NCBI GenBank assembly: GCA_021783235.1
Contig: JAJXUD010000040.1
Span: 1-40,336 of the forward strand
Direction: 5' to 3'
Source: Myxococcales bacterium
Lineage (GTDB): Bacteria > Myxococcota > Myxococcia > Myxococcales > JAKAPL01
DNA: 40,336 nt
In this document: one piece after another, positions 9,690 through 21,121 of the stretch
Layout of the letters: every line of letters starts with the position of its first letter
Position numbering within the stretch: position 1 is the first letter of the stretch
Made by a program: the position numbers and the translations under genes
Notes under the pieces: generated by a model
Told to the model about the DNA's origin: nothing
Seen by the model: only the letters and a program-made list of their open reading frames with translations
Database searches by the model: none

Positions 9690-9780
9690 GCCGCTGGGTC
9701 TCGGGGGCCCCGGCAAGGGCGCGGGGCGCGGGGGCATCGGAGGAGCGGAGCCCGAAGGGCGAGCACCGCACGGGCCCCCG
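9690..9780 (+). repeat. Palindromic repeat element between prkA and yeaH
   Basis: This intergenic stretch shares an ordered set of motifs with the insertion in the glutamate-cysteine ligase gene: CTCGGGGG (9700-9707; 39710-39717), then GGGGGC(C)ATCGGAGGA (9730-9744; 39742-39757), then a GCG/GAGC-rich middle, then GGGCCCCC (9772-9779; 39783-39790). The spacing agrees within three bases. An internal hairpin GCCC-GAA-GGGC spans 9750-9760. It looks like a non-coding REP/MITE-sized element. It separates prkA from yeaH, which are usually closer, and could affect the message between them. Confidence 0.5.
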
Positions 9781-9786
9781 GACCTA

Positions 9787-10893
9787 ATGTCTCTCAAGAT
9801 TAAGCAGGACCACGCCCGCTTCAAGAACATCGTCCGCGGGCGGATCAAGCAGAACCTCAAGAAGTTCATCCAGAAGGGCGAGCTGCTGGGCAAGCGGGGC
9901 GGCGAGACCGTCACCATCCCGCTGCCCACCATCGACATCCCGCACTTCCGCTACGGCCACAAGCAGCAGGGCGGAGTCGGCCAGGGCGAGGGCGAGGTCG
10001 GCTCCTCGCTCGGGCCCGGACAGGTCGAGCCCGGCAAGGGGCAGGCCGGCGAGGGCGAGGGCGAGCACGTCCTCGAGGTCGAGGTCTCGCTCGAGGAGCT
10101 CGCCGCCATCCTGGGCGAGGAGCTCGAGCTGCCGCGCATCCAGCCGAAGGGGCGCGACCGGGTGGTGGCGACGCGGACCCGCTACACCGGCGTCAACACC
10201 ACCGGCCCAGAGTCGCTGCGCCACTTCAAGCGGACCTACAAGCAGGCGCTCCGGCGGCAGATCGCGAGCGGCACCTACGACGCCCGCGCGCCCGTGATCG
10301 TGCCGACGCACGAGGACCGCCGCTACCGGAGCTGGAAGCTCCAGCCGCTGCCCGAGAACAACGCGGTCATCATCTACATGATGGACGTCTCGGGCTCGAT
10401 GGGGGACGAGCAGAAGGAGATCGTCCGCATCGAGAGCTTCTGGATCGACACCTGGCTGCGCTCTCAGTACAAGGGCCTCGAGTGCCGCTACATCATCCAC
10501 GACGCCGTGGCGCGGGAGGTCGACCGCGAGACCTTCTTCCACACGCGCGAGAGCGGCGGCACGATGATCAGCTCGGCCTACAAGCTCTGCCAGGAGATGA
10601 TCGACGCCGACTACAGCCCGTCGGCCTGGAACATCTACCCGTTCCACTTCTCGGACGGCGACAACTGGTCCGCCGACGACACGCGGCTCTGCCTCGAGAT
10701 CCTGCGCGACCGGATGCTGCCCGCCGTGAACCTCTTCTGCTACGGGCAGGTCGAGAGCCCCTACGGCAGCGGCCAGTTCATCAAGGACCTGCGCGAGGGG
10801 TTCGACGGGCAGGAGAACCTGAGCCTCTCGGAGATCGCCGACAAAGAGGCGGTCTACGGCTCCATCAAGGAGTTTCTCGGAAAGGGCAAGTAG
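9787..10893 (+). CDS. yeaH: YeaH/YhbH (DUF444) protein with von Willebrand-type MIDAS
   Basis: At 368 residues this is a full-length DUF444 protein, the standard partner of PrkA. The N-terminus (residues 1-60) is basic and conserved ([18 protein letters not shown]), then comes a Gly/Glu-rich linker (about 60-95), and the C-terminal half holds the metal-ion-dependent adhesion site DVSGSMG (200-206) of a von Willebrand A fold. The protein is thought to work with PrkA and SpoVR in stress and sporulation physiology, though its biochemical activity is not settled. The ATG at 9787 directly follows the palindromic element and has no clear ribosome site. The stop abuts the GTG of spoVR. Confidence 0.92.
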   Translation: MSLKIKQDHARFKNIVRGRIKQNLKKFIQKGELLGKRGGETVTIPLPTIDIPHFRYGHKQQGGVGQGEGEVGSSLGPGQVEPGKGQAGEGEGEHVLEVEVSLEELAAILGEELELPRIQPKGRDRVVATRTRYTGVNTTGPESLRHFKRTYKQALRRQIASGTYDARAPVIVPTHEDRRYRSWKLQPLPENNAVIIYMMDVSGSMGDEQKEIVRIESFWIDTWLRSQYKGLECRYIIHDAVAREVDRETFFHTRESGGTMISSAYKLCQEMIDADYSPSAWNIYPFHFSDGDNWSADDTRLCLEILRDRMLPAVNLFCYGQVESPYGSGQFIKDLREGFDGQENLSLSEIADKEAVYGSIKEFLGKGK

Positions 10894-12384
<1,491 letters not shown>

Positions 12385-12397
12385 CGAGGAGGGGCCC

Positions 12398-14331
12398 GTG
12401 TCCTTCCGGACCAAGCTCACCCTCGCCTTCCTCTTCGTCTCGGTGGCCGGAGCGGGGCTCACCGGCGCCGCGCTGGTCTACGGCAGCTACGAGGCGCAGA
12501 TGGAGCAGATCGCCGAGAAGGAACTCCTGCTCGCGCAGAACCGCGCCCACACCCTGCAGGACGACCTTCAGCTCGTGGAGGCCGAGCTCTCCCGCCTCTC
12601 GGCGCTCGCCGAGGTCGACCTCGCCGACGGCGACCTCGAGCCCGAGAAGCGCGTCCTTCGGTACGCCCGCAAGGACTCGAGCCTCTTCCAGATGGCGATC
12701 CTGCTCCTCGACGCCTCCGGCACCTGTCTCTGGGCCGAGCCCTCGGGCGCCTGCGCGCTCGGCTCGGGCTTCGGCGGCGACGCCTGGTTCCGCCGACTCG
12801 CGGCGGAGGCGCGGCCGATCGTCCAGCACGAGGAGAGCTCGACCTCGGGGCCGCAGGTCCGCGTGGCGGTGCCGATTCGGCGCAACGACCGCTTCTCGGG
12901 CGCGCTCGTCGGGCTCCTCTCCACCGAGCGGGAGGCGAGGCTGCGCGCGGCGCTCGACCTGCCGCTCGCCCCGAGCGGCGCGGTGGCCGTGCTCGACGAG
13001 TCGGGCCGGCCGCTGCTCTCCCTCGGAAGCGAGGCGAGCGTTCGGGCCATCGCCGAGGATCGGGCGACGAGGGCCGCGCTCGGGGGTCAGCTCGGCCGCG
13101 CCTGGGAGCGCGACCCCGCCGGGCGCTCCTGGCTCGAGGCCTACGCGCCGGTCCCGGCCGCCGGCTGGGCCGTCGTCATCCGCCAAGCGCGGGACGAGCT
13201 CGACGACGACCTCGACCGGGAGCTCCGCATCTTCTCCGCGCTGCTGCTCCTCGGCGTCAGCCTCGCCGTCGTGGCGGGCTGGTTCCTCGCCCGCCTCGTG
13301 ACCCGGCCGCTGCTCGCGCTGCGGGCCCGAGTGCAGGGCATCACCCGCGGCGAGCTCGGCCGCGGCCCGCCGCCCCCCGCGACCGGCGGCGACGAGTTCG
13401 CGGACCTCGCGCGCGCCTTCCACCAGATGGACCAGAGCCTGTCGGCCCGCGACAAGGAGATCCGCGCGCTCGCCTCCACGCTCGAGGCGAAGGTGGAGGC
13501 GCGGACGGCCGAGCTGCGGCGCGCCCAGGAGGAGCTGCTCGTCTCGAACCGCTTCGCCGCCATGGGAAAGACCGCCGCCGCCATCGCCCACGAGCTCAAG
13601 AACGCGCTCAACGGCCTGGGCGTGGCCGTGGACCTGTTGGCCTCGGGAAACGCAGACGCGGCGCACGCCGCGGCCATCCGCGTCCAAGTGCGCGAGGAGG
13701 TGGCGCGGCTGCGCGACATCTCGGACAACCTGAACCTCTTCGCCGGCGAGCCTCGACTCCACGTGACGCCGACGGATCTCGCCGCGCTCGCGCGCCGCTC
13801 GCTCGAGGTCTTGCGACCGCTCGTCGAGCAGAGCGGCGTCGAGCTTCGGCTCGAGCTCGGCGTCGAGCCGCTGATCGTCCCCTGCGACGCCGCGAAGATC
13901 CAGTCGACCATCGTGAACCTCTGCAAGAACGCGCTCGAGGCGATGGAGCCTCAGGCGTTCGGGGAGGGGCTCGACGGCCCGCGGACCGAGCGGAGGCACA
14001 CCCTCTTCGTCCGCGCCCGGCGCGACGGGCCCGAGGCGATCCTCGAGGTCCTCGACACGGGCGCCGGGATCGCCCTCGAGGTGCTGCCGCGGCTCTTCGA
14101 GCCGTTCTTCACGACGAAGCGGACCGGCACGGGCCTCGGGCTCGCCATCGCGCGGCGGGTCGTCGAGGCCCACGGCGGCCGACTCGCCGCCGAGCCGCTC
14201 GAGCGGGGCGCGCTCTTCCGGATCGCCTTGCCGGCCACGGGGCGACCCGCCGTGGCCGATCCGAACAAGACCGCCCGGACCAGGGCCACGCCGCCGGCCG
14301 AGGTCAGGCAAGCGAAGGCTCGGGGGCTCGA

Positions 14332-14335
<4 letters not shown>
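12398..14335 (+). CDS. Membrane sensor histidine kinase (NtrB type)
   Basis: The GTG at 12398 has GAGGAGG just upstream. The 645-residue protein has a membrane helix at about 7-28, an extracytoplasmic sensor of about 240 residues (30-275, probably a double-Cache fold), a second helix at about 279-299, a HAMP linker, a coiled coil at 350-385, and the kinase core: His398 in AIAHELKNALNGL, N box NLCKNALEAM (507-516), G1 LDTGAGI (552-558), FEPFFTTK, and G2 GTGLGLAIA. About 18 extra residues (517-534) sit between N box and the next strand. The stop overlaps the regulator start as ATGA, so the two are a cognate pair. Position after spoVR suggests that it senses the condition that calls on the PrkA pathway, which is inference. 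Confidence 0.93.
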
Positions 14336-15738
<1,403 letters not shown>

Positions 15739-15772
15739 TCCGCGCGTCCCAAGGGCTCGTCGGGTGGCGCGC

Positions 15773-15820
15773 GGTCCTCCGAGTCCGCGGCCGGCGCCGC
15801 GTCGGCCGACCGGTTTTTTT
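15773..15820 (+). terminator. Candidate terminator ending the prkA operon
   Basis: A GC-rich inverted-repeat region (arms CGGTC at about 15773 and GACCG before the T run, with an inner GCGGC-CGGC-GCCGC hairpin) is followed by seven consecutive T residues at 15814-15820. A T7 run is rare in this sequence, which supports an intrinsic terminator after the response-regulator gene. The exact pairing is ambiguous. The end of the T run also provides the first bases of the next -35. Confidence 0.5.
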
Positions 15821-15848
15821 GCCAGCGGCACGGACCTCTTGCTAACAT
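15819..15848 (+). promoter_or_regulatory. Promoter of the M23 peptidase gene, short leader
   Basis: TTGCCA (15819-15824), 18 bp, TAACAT (15843-15848). The start codon is at 15859, only ten bases beyond the -10, so the message would have almost no leader. No Shine-Dalgarno is present, which agrees. Confidence 0.5.
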
Positions 15849-15858
15849 CGAGGCGCCG

Positions 15859-17022
15859 ATGCTCGCTCCCCTCCTCGCCTCGCTCCTCGCCGCCACGCCG
15901 ATCCCCGCCTGGACCGTCGACACGATCACCGTCCGGTCGGGGCAGACGCTCGCGGCGGCGCTCTACGGCGACGGGCTGTCGACCGGCGAGGTCGACGGGG
16001 CGCTGGCGGCGCTGCCGAAGACGCTCGACCTGCGCAAGGTCCGGGACGGCACCGGCCTGCGAATCGAGCGGAAGAGCGGCGCGCTCAGCTTCCTCGAGAT
16101 CCACGAAGGGCCCGTCGCCGAGTGGAGCGTGCGGCGGGACGGCGCCGCGTTCGCGGGCTCGCAGCGAGAGTTCGTCGTCGAGAAGCGGGTCGTCGACGTC
16201 GACGCCACCGTGACCTCGAGCCTCTGGCAGGCCTTCACCGACGCCGGCGAGGACCCGCAGCTCGCCCTCGCCATCGCCGACGTCTTCGCCTGGGACGTCG
16301 ACTTCTACCTCGACCCACGCAAGGGCGACCGGATCCGCGCGGTCGTCGAGCGGATGCAGGTCGGCGACCGGGTGATCGGCTATGGCGAGCTGCTCGCCGC
16401 CGAGTACGCGGGCGCCGAGGGCGACCACCAGCTCTTCCGCTACGTCGACCGGACCGGCCGGGCCGACTACTTCGACGCGAAGGGGGGCTCGGCCCGCAAG
16501 GCCTTCCTCAAGTCGCCGCTCAAGTTTGCCCGCATCAGCAGCAAGTTCGGGATGCGGATGCACCCGACGCTCCACTACCTGAAGCAGCACGAGGGGATCG
16601 ACTACGTGGCCCCCACCGGCACGCCGGTCTGGGCCATCGGCGACGGGACGGTGCTGGCGGCGGGCTACAAGGGGGCCAACGGCAACTACGTCGGCATCCG
16701 CCACAAGAACGGCCTCGAGACCTTCTACTGCCACCTCTCGGCCATCGCCTCGGGCATCCGCGCCGGCGCGCGGGTGGCGCAGAAGAAGCTCATCGGCTAC
16801 GTCGGCATGACCGGCCGCGCCACCGGGCCGCACCTCCACTTCGCGCTCAAGAAGGCCGGCAGCTTCATCAACCCGCTCACCTTCCACGTGCCGCGCGCCG
16901 AGCCGCTCCCCGCCAAGGAGCTCCCCGACTTCCGCGCCGCCATCGGCCCGCTCCTCGAGCGGCTGCATGGCGAGCCCGTGGCTTCGACGCTCGCGCCGCC
17001 GATCGTCACCGCGGCGAGGTAG
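15859..17022 (+). CDS. M23 family peptidoglycan endopeptidase (MepM-like)
   Basis: This 387-residue protein has a short signal peptide (MLAPLLASLLAATPIPA), a LysM-like/OapA-type segment (about 20-75), a middle domain (about 90-215) and a C-terminal LytM zinc peptidase domain. The zinc and catalytic residues are visible: His244 and Asp248 in HEGID, His292 in YCHLS, and His325/His327 in GPHLHF. Such enzymes cut peptide cross-links to allow wall growth or division and act in the periplasm. The architecture and length are like MepM/YebA. The HIT gene starts 18 bases after the stop and is probably co-transcribed. The gene is preceded by a terminator and its own promoter, so it is independent of the prkA operon. 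Confidence 0.9.
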   Translation: MLAPLLASLLAATPIPAWTVDTITVRSGQTLAAALYGDGLSTGEVDGALAALPKTLDLRKVRDGTGLRIERKSGALSFLEIHEGPVAEWSVRRDGAAFAGSQREFVVEKRVVDVDATVTSSLWQAFTDAGEDPQLALAIADVFAWDVDFYLDPRKGDRIRAVVERMQVGDRVIGYGELLAAEYAGAEGDHQLFRYVDRTGRADYFDAKGGSARKAFLKSPLKFARISSKFGMRMHPTLHYLKQHEGIDYVAPTGTPVWAIGDGTVLAAGYKGANGNYVGIRHKNGLETFYCHLSAIASGIRAGARVAQKKLIGYVGMTGRATGPHLHFALKKAGSFINPLTFHVPRAEPLPAKELPDFRAAIGPLLERLHGEPVASTLAPPIVTAAR

Positions 17023-17040
17023 CGCCTCCCGAGGGCTCCC

Positions 17041-17394
17041 GTGTCCGACTGCCTCTTCTGCCGCATCGTCGCGGGGACCATCCCCTCGAAGAGGCTTTTC
17101 GAGGACGACCGCTGCGTCGCCTTCGAGGACGTGAACCCGCAGGCCCCGACCCACGTCCTCGTCGTCCCGCGCCGGCACGTCGCGACCCTGAACGACCTGC
17201 CCGCGCTGGGAGAGGAGGGCGAGGGCCTCGCGGGCCACCTGCTGCGCGTCGCCGCCGAGGTGGCGAAGGGCCGCGGCCACGACGGCCCCGGCTACCGCCT
17301 CGTCCTCAACTGCAACGCCCAGGCGGGTCAGACCGTCTTCCACCTCCACGTCCACCTGCTCGGCGGCCGTCAGCTGGGTTGGCCGCCGGGCTGA
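17041..17394 (+). CDS. HIT (histidine triad) family nucleotide hydrolase
   Basis: The 117-residue protein matches HINT-type HIT proteins: CLFCRIVAG with Cys4/Cys7, the middle strand HVLVVPRRHVATLNDL, and the triad HLHVHLL (His101, His103, His105; His103 is the expected nucleophile) near the end. HINT enzymes hydrolyse phosphoramidates such as AMP-lysine and act in the cytoplasm. GTG at 17041 places the start exactly where homologues begin. It faces the minus-strand operon: a GC-rich palindrome (around 17397-17411) lies between the convergent stops and may terminate both. Confidence 0.9.
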   Translation: MSDCLFCRIVAGTIPSKRLFEDDRCVAFEDVNPQAPTHVLVVPRRHVATLNDLPALGEEGEGLAGHLLRVAAEVAKGRGHDGPGYRLVLNCNAQAGQTVFHLHVHLLGGRQLGWPPG

Positions 17395-17416
17395 CGACGC
17401 CGCGCGGCGGCGGGCT

Positions 17417-17767
17417 TCACTCCCGGGGCACGAGCCTCGCGAGGCCCGAGGCCATGGACAAGGCCAGCTCGGGGCGGCCGTCGGGCTCGCTCAGGTAGTG
17501 GAGCCTGAGCTGCAAGCGACCGGTCTCGGGTAAGACGATCAGCCGGTGGCCGCCCGGCGCCTCGAAATCCCAGACCGAGGGCAGCCGCGTGTGGTCGACG
17601 AAGCCACCGCCGACCAAGGCGTCGCGAAACGACGGCCAGGAGCGCGGCGGCTCTCCCAGATGAATCTCCCAGGTCAGGCGGCGAAAGCAGCCGTGGCCGC
17701 GGACGACCGTCACGCCCTCGCCCGTGAGGGACTCGGGATCGTCGTCGTCGGCCTCAGGCGCCGACAT
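17417..17767 (-). CDS. Small protein of unknown function, last gene of the V4R/Roadblock operon
   Basis: This 116-residue protein is not recognised. An acidic head (EADDDDPES) is followed by alternating strand-like stretches (GVTVVRGHG, LTWEIHL, HRLIVLPETGRLQLRLHYL) that suggest a small beta-rich domain. It has no signal peptide or membrane helix, so it is probably cytoplasmic. Its ATG lies 14 bases inside the end of the tandem-V4R gene, so translation is likely coupled and the protein may belong to the same complex. Third-position GC is high throughout, supporting real coding. Confidence 0.65.
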   Translation of the reverse strand: MSAPEADDDDPESLTGEGVTVVRGHGCFRRLTWEIHLGEPPRSWPSFRDALVGGGFVDHTRLPSVWDFEAPGGHRLIVLPETGRLQLRLHYLSEPDGRPELALSMASGLARLVPRE

Positions 17768-19049
17768 GCGTGACGACGACCTCGGAGAAGGGATGTCCCA
17801 TCGCCGTCGACTGGGTCTGCTCCACCTTCCAGGGAAGCGCGCCGCCGTGGAAGAGCGCCTCGTAGACCTCCGCCGTCAGGTGCACCGGCTCGGTCCACTT
17901 GACCCGGTGGGCCAGCTGCGCGATCGCGAGCGCGGCCCCCTGGAAGAACAGCTCCGGGCCTCGCTTCGCGACGCCGTGCCGGCTGAGGTAGTAGACGCTC
18001 TCGTAGGTGGCGGGGGCACGCACGACCAGGGTCTTGTTCGGCACGAACTCCTGCAGCGTCCAGTGGCCGAAGCCGAGGGCCCTCGCGATCGCGAGCGAGC
18101 CGGCGACGATGGGCCTCGGATCGCCGCTGTGCTTGCCCACCATCCCCTCCCACTCCGGGGAGGCCAGGATGCCGCCGAAGGTGTTGAAGACGCAGACGTG
18201 CCCCGACTCCCGGAGCAGCTCCTCCAGGACTCCCACCGAATCGGGGGCGCGCTTCTCCGTCGCGGCCAAGGCGTCGAACGAGATCCGGTTGTAGTAGCCG
18301 GCGAGGTGCATGGTCACGAACACGCCGAACGCCTGCACGAGGCCGCGCTCGTCGCCGCTGACTCCCGCGGTGAAGTCGCGCAGTCCCTTGGCGATCCCGG
18401 CGATGGTCTCCTCGTCTCCGCCGTTGAAGGTGGGCCTCAGCTGCGCCCGGACCTCGGTGTCGCGAACGGGGGCGACCTGGGCGGGCGGCGAAGCCGACTG
18501 CTTCAGCTCGAAGCGACACTGCTCGGCACGGGTGGCGACGCAGGCGATCTCCGCCGTGTCCATGGTCTCCCGCGGGACGCCGAAGGCCACCTCGACGGCC
18601 GCGGCGGCGTAGCCGGCGGCGAAGGCGTCCGCCGGGCTTCGCCGGCGAACCTTCTGCCCGTACTTCTGCATCCAGGAGTAGCCGTAGTGGAGGAACTCCC
18701 CGATGGCCGCGCCGCCCGCGGCCGCGGCCCCGACCTGGAGCTTGCCGTGCCCCATCGCCGCGAAGGTCTCCATGGCGCACTGCATCTTCTCGACCGGGGT
18801 CACCGCGCCCTTCCGGACGCAGAGCTGCTGCAGAAACGTGTGGGCCGACTCGCGAGCCGCGTTGAAACGAAGCTGAGCTCCCCCTTCCCGTCCGAGGGCA
18901 TCGTCGACGGTCTGGTCGAGGAAGAGATTGAAGTGGTGGCAGTGATAGACCGCGGGGGCTCCCGCCATCGCCATCAGATCGTGGTCCGGCAGGTAGACGC
19001 GGAGAGATTCGGACGCGGAAGCAGGAACCGTCGACATGGTCGTCCCCAT
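17754..19049 (-). CDS. Tandem V4R-like domain protein
   Basis: The ATG at 19049 overlaps the previous stop (TGATG). ATG 19037 is an alternative. The product is 431 residues and reads as two similar halves. The first (about 30-182) ends in IACVATRAEQCRFEL with Cys170 and Cys178, the strand-turn signature that closes V4R (4-vinyl reductase) domains. The second (about 235-428) has the helix ARALGFGHWTLQEF, strand TLVVRAPATYESVYY, helix GAALAIAQLAHRV and the closing EQTQSTAMGHPFSEVVV, where the cysteines are replaced. V4R domains bind small hydrophobic ligands or metals, and the domain has been proposed as the ancestor of the Bet3 subunits of the eukaryotic TRAPP vesicle-tethering complex. A CHH motif (37-39) and Cys77/Cys91 could bind a ligand. 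Assignment is by eye, and the second domain is the less certain. Confidence 0.65.
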   Translation of the reverse strand: MGTTMSTVPASASESLRVYLPDHDLMAMAGAPAVYHCHHFNLFLDQTVDDALGREGGAQLRFNAARESAHTFLQQLCVRKGAVTPVEKMQCAMETFAAMGHGKLQVGAAAAGGAAIGEFLHYGYSWMQKYGQKVRRRSPADAFAAGYAAAAVEVAFGVPRETMDTAEIACVATRAEQCRFELKQSASPPAQVAPVRDTEVRAQLRPTFNGGDEETIAGIAKGLRDFTAGVSGDERGLVQAFGVFVTMHLAGYYNRISFDALAATEKRAPDSVGVLEELLRESGHVCVFNTFGGILASPEWEGMVGKHSGDPRPIVAGSLAIARALGFGHWTLQEFVPNKTLVVRAPATYESVYYLSRHGVAKRGPELFFQGAALAIAQLAHRVKWTEPVHLTAEVYEALFHGGALPWKVEQTQSTAMGHPFSEVVVTHVGA

Positions 19050-19627
19050 CAGATGGAAAGCGTCTCGAGACCCAGGATGTCCTTCACCGACTCTTCGAAC
19101 GCGTCGAGCTGCGGCGCGGAGAGCGCCTCGGGCTTCCTCAGGGCGTCGAGCGAGATGCCCGTGCGCAGCGAGACGCGGGCGAGCGCGGCGTGCGGATCGG
19201 GCGCGTACTTCTCGAGGAATTCGCGGACCCGGATGCTGCGGGGCCGCTCCTTGGCCTCGAGGCGGGGCAGCACGCCGTCGAGGCGATCCAGCAGCCGCTT
19301 CGTGTACATGCGGACCATCCCGAGCGGCGCCTCGCGCTGGAAGGCGAGCGTCACGACGAAGTCGCTGCGCAGCTCCTTGAGGACGAGGAGCAGGTCCGCC
19401 GACTCGATGGTGACCTGCATCTCCGACGACCAGGACTTGAGCGCCTTGAGCCCCTCCCGGTTCGCGCGGACCAGATCGCCGAAGAACGACGCGGTGTCCT
19501 CGGGGATCCACGTCTCGTTGGGCAAGATCCAGGCGTCGAAGAGCAGGCAATCGGGCATCGCGGTCACGAAGACCCCGCGCAGCGACGGCACATCGGCGAC
19601 GACGTCCTTCAACTGGGACCGTTCCAT
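19049..19627 (-). CDS. Roadblock/LC7-like protein with C-terminal extension
   Basis: The ATG at 19627 has GAGGAG seven bases upstream and overlaps the previous stop by one base. The 192-residue protein starts with about 115 residues of Roadblock/LC7 pattern: helix SQLKDVVADVPSL, strand pair GVFVTAMPDCLLFDAWI, a helix with ANREGLKAL, strands EMQVTIESADLLLVLKEL and DFVVTLAFQ, and a final helix RMYTKRLLDRLDGVL. These dimeric folds act as platforms or regulators for NTPases, as MglB does for MglA. A 70-residue helical extension follows (REFLEKYAPDPHAALARVS). It sits between another Roadblock-like gene and the V4R gene, so a heteromeric complex is likely. No GTPase gene is nearby, and the ParA ATPase of the operon is the only candidate partner. 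Confidence 0.65.
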   Translation of the reverse strand: MERSQLKDVVADVPSLRGVFVTAMPDCLLFDAWILPNETWIPEDTASFFGDLVRANREGLKALKSWSSEMQVTIESADLLLVLKELRSDFVVTLAFQREAPLGMVRMYTKRLLDRLDGVLPRLEAKERPRSIRVREFLEKYAPDPHAALARVSLRTGISLDALRKPEALSAPQLDAFEESVKDILGLETLSI

Positions 19628-20343
19628 CAGGCTTCTCCTCGGATGCTCATGGACAACTGGGTGATTTTTCGGATTCGACGCACCATGGTCTGATCGAGCG
19701 CTCCGCCGAGGACCAGACCGACGGCCAGTCGGCCGGCGGCCGTGTCGGACCAGATCACCTGAAGCACGTTCTGGTGATCGAGCTCCACGGTGCTGCTGCC
19801 CGCCTCCGGCGAGGGGACGAAGCGCGCGATGGTCTCCTGGGCCCGGCCGAGCGGACCGATGGCCGCGAGGTAGGACTCCGGGGCGTTGCGGTTCGTGAGG
19901 GGCAACCCCTCGGTATCCGCGACGAAGGCCGCGAAGGCTCCCGTCCCGCCCATGAGCCACTGCACGAAGGCGCCGAGCCTCTCCTCGGTCGGCATCGACT
20001 CGAGGTGGGGGCCGAAGATGGAGGCCTGCAGATCGGCCTCGCTCATCTCCGCGATCGTCGGCAGGCTGCCCGAGTCCGCCGGCTCCTCCGGCGGAGCGGA
20101 CGCGATCACGTCCGAGAAGTCGCCGTGCTCGGTCTCACCGAAGGCTCTCGGAGCGATCGGCGCGCCCGCGGAGACCGGCGAGGCGGCTCGCGCCCTTGGG
20201 CCGTCCGAGGGCTCGGCGGCGAGGATGCTGATGCGATCCGACGGCGCCGCGAACGGCCCCGCGGGGCCGTTCGACGTGACGCCGGCCCGGTACAGCAGCC
20301 GGCTCAACGTCTCGGCGTCAGGCAAAGAGCGGTATGGGGCCAT
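19627..20343 (-). CDS. Roadblock/LC7-like protein with long disordered N-terminus
   Basis: The 238-residue product has a short helical head ([15 protein letters not shown]), a Pro/Ala/Glu-rich linker (about 22-98) and a C-terminal domain (about 117-238) of Roadblock pattern: helix [12 protein letters not shown], strand pair [18 protein letters not shown], helix [16 protein letters not shown], strands [17 protein letters not shown] and GRLAVGLVL, and a closing helix [15 protein letters not shown]. The phrase VADTEGLPL resembles the conserved D-x-x-G hairpin of MglB-like proteins. Its start lies 26 bases inside the ParA gene, and its stop overlaps the next start as TGATG. It is probably a partner of the second Roadblock-like protein. 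The linker may bind other proteins. Confidence 0.68.
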   Translation of the reverse strand: MAPYRSLPDAETLSRLLYRAGVTSNGPAGPFAAPSDRISILAAEPSDGPRARAASPVSAGAPIAPRAFGETEHGDFSDVIASAPPEEPADSGSLPTIAEMSEADLQASIFGPHLESMPTEERLGAFVQWLMGGTGAFAAFVADTEGLPLTNRNAPESYLAAIGPLGRAQETIARFVPSPEAGSSTVELDHQNVLQVIWSDTAAGRLAVGLVLGGALDQTMVRRIRKITQLSMSIRGEA

Positions 20344-21121
20344 CGTCCTTTTCGTCCTTCGCGAGGCCGATGCGCGCCTCGAGTTCCATCGCCGCCTGCT
20401 CGAAGAGCGCCGCGACCGGCGGCGGCTGGTGGCTCAGCAGACCGACCGGAACGCCCGCCCCGCTCGCCCGCAAGAAGAGGGGGTCGCGCGGGATCGTCGT
20501 CTGAAACACCACCGCGTTCGGGAGGTCCGACCAGGCCTCCATCGCCACGCCGAGCGAGTCGGCGTTGTGAAGATCCAGCATCGTGAGCAAGAAGCCGCCG
20601 AGCGTGAGGGTGGCGCCCTCGGCGCGCAGCGCCGCCAGCACCTCCAGGAGCTGCGAGGCCGATCGCATCGCCAGCGGCTCGGCCTGCAGCGGGCTGACGA
20701 CCGCGGTGGAGACCCGCATCGCGCCCAGCGTCACGCCGGTGAAGCCCGAGGGCGTGTCCAAGACCAGGATGCCGTAACGCGGGCCGGCGTCGGAGACCAG
20801 GCGCCGCAGCTCGGCGCCGTCGACCAGGCGGGCAGCCAGCGCGTGCGTGTCCTGAATGGCGATGTTGCCCATCGGCAGGACGTCGAACTCCGGCAGCCGC
20901 GTCTTCACCACCACGCTCTCGAGTGGAAGCTTTCGCGCGACGTATCCCGCGAAGCCGGGCCCCGGCTGGAGCCGCTGGAGGGAGAGCCCGACGCCGCCCT
21001 GGGGGTCGGTGTCCGCGAGCAGCACCCGCTGTCCGCGACGGGCCAAGGCATACGCCAGGTTGAGGGCGACGGTCGTCTTTCCGACGCCCCCTTTCTGGCT
21101 CACGACGCCAATGACCTTCAT
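20318..21121 (-). CDS. ParA/MinD family ATPase
   Basis: The 267-residue protein carries the deviant Walker A KGGVGKTT (10-17) with signature Lys10, the A' motif DTDPQGG (37-43) and Walker [11 protein letters not shown] (117-126). ParA/MinD ATPases dimerise with ATP on a surface (nucleoid or membrane) and position cargo. There is no parB or other chromosome-partition gene nearby, and no N-terminal DNA-binding extension, so this is an orphan positioning or assembly ATPase, as PomZ, ParC or MipZ are. No MinD-type amphipathic C-terminal helix is evident: the tail is acidic ([14 protein letters not shown]). The ATG overlaps the stop of the TPR gene (ATGA) with AGGAG close upstream. Confidence 0.88.
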   Translation of the reverse strand: MKVIGVVSQKGGVGKTTVALNLAYALARRGQRVLLADTDPQGGVGLSLQRLQPGPGFAGYVARKLPLESVVVKTRLPEFDVLPMGNIAIQDTHALAARLVDGAELRRLVSDAGPRYGILVLDTPSGFTGVTLGAMRVSTAVVSPLQAEPLAMRSASQLLEVLAALRAEGATLTLGGFLLTMLDLHNADSLGVAMEAWSDLPNAVVFQTTIPRDPLFLRASGAGVPVGLLSHQPPPVAALFEQAAMELEARIGLAKDEKDDGPIPLFA

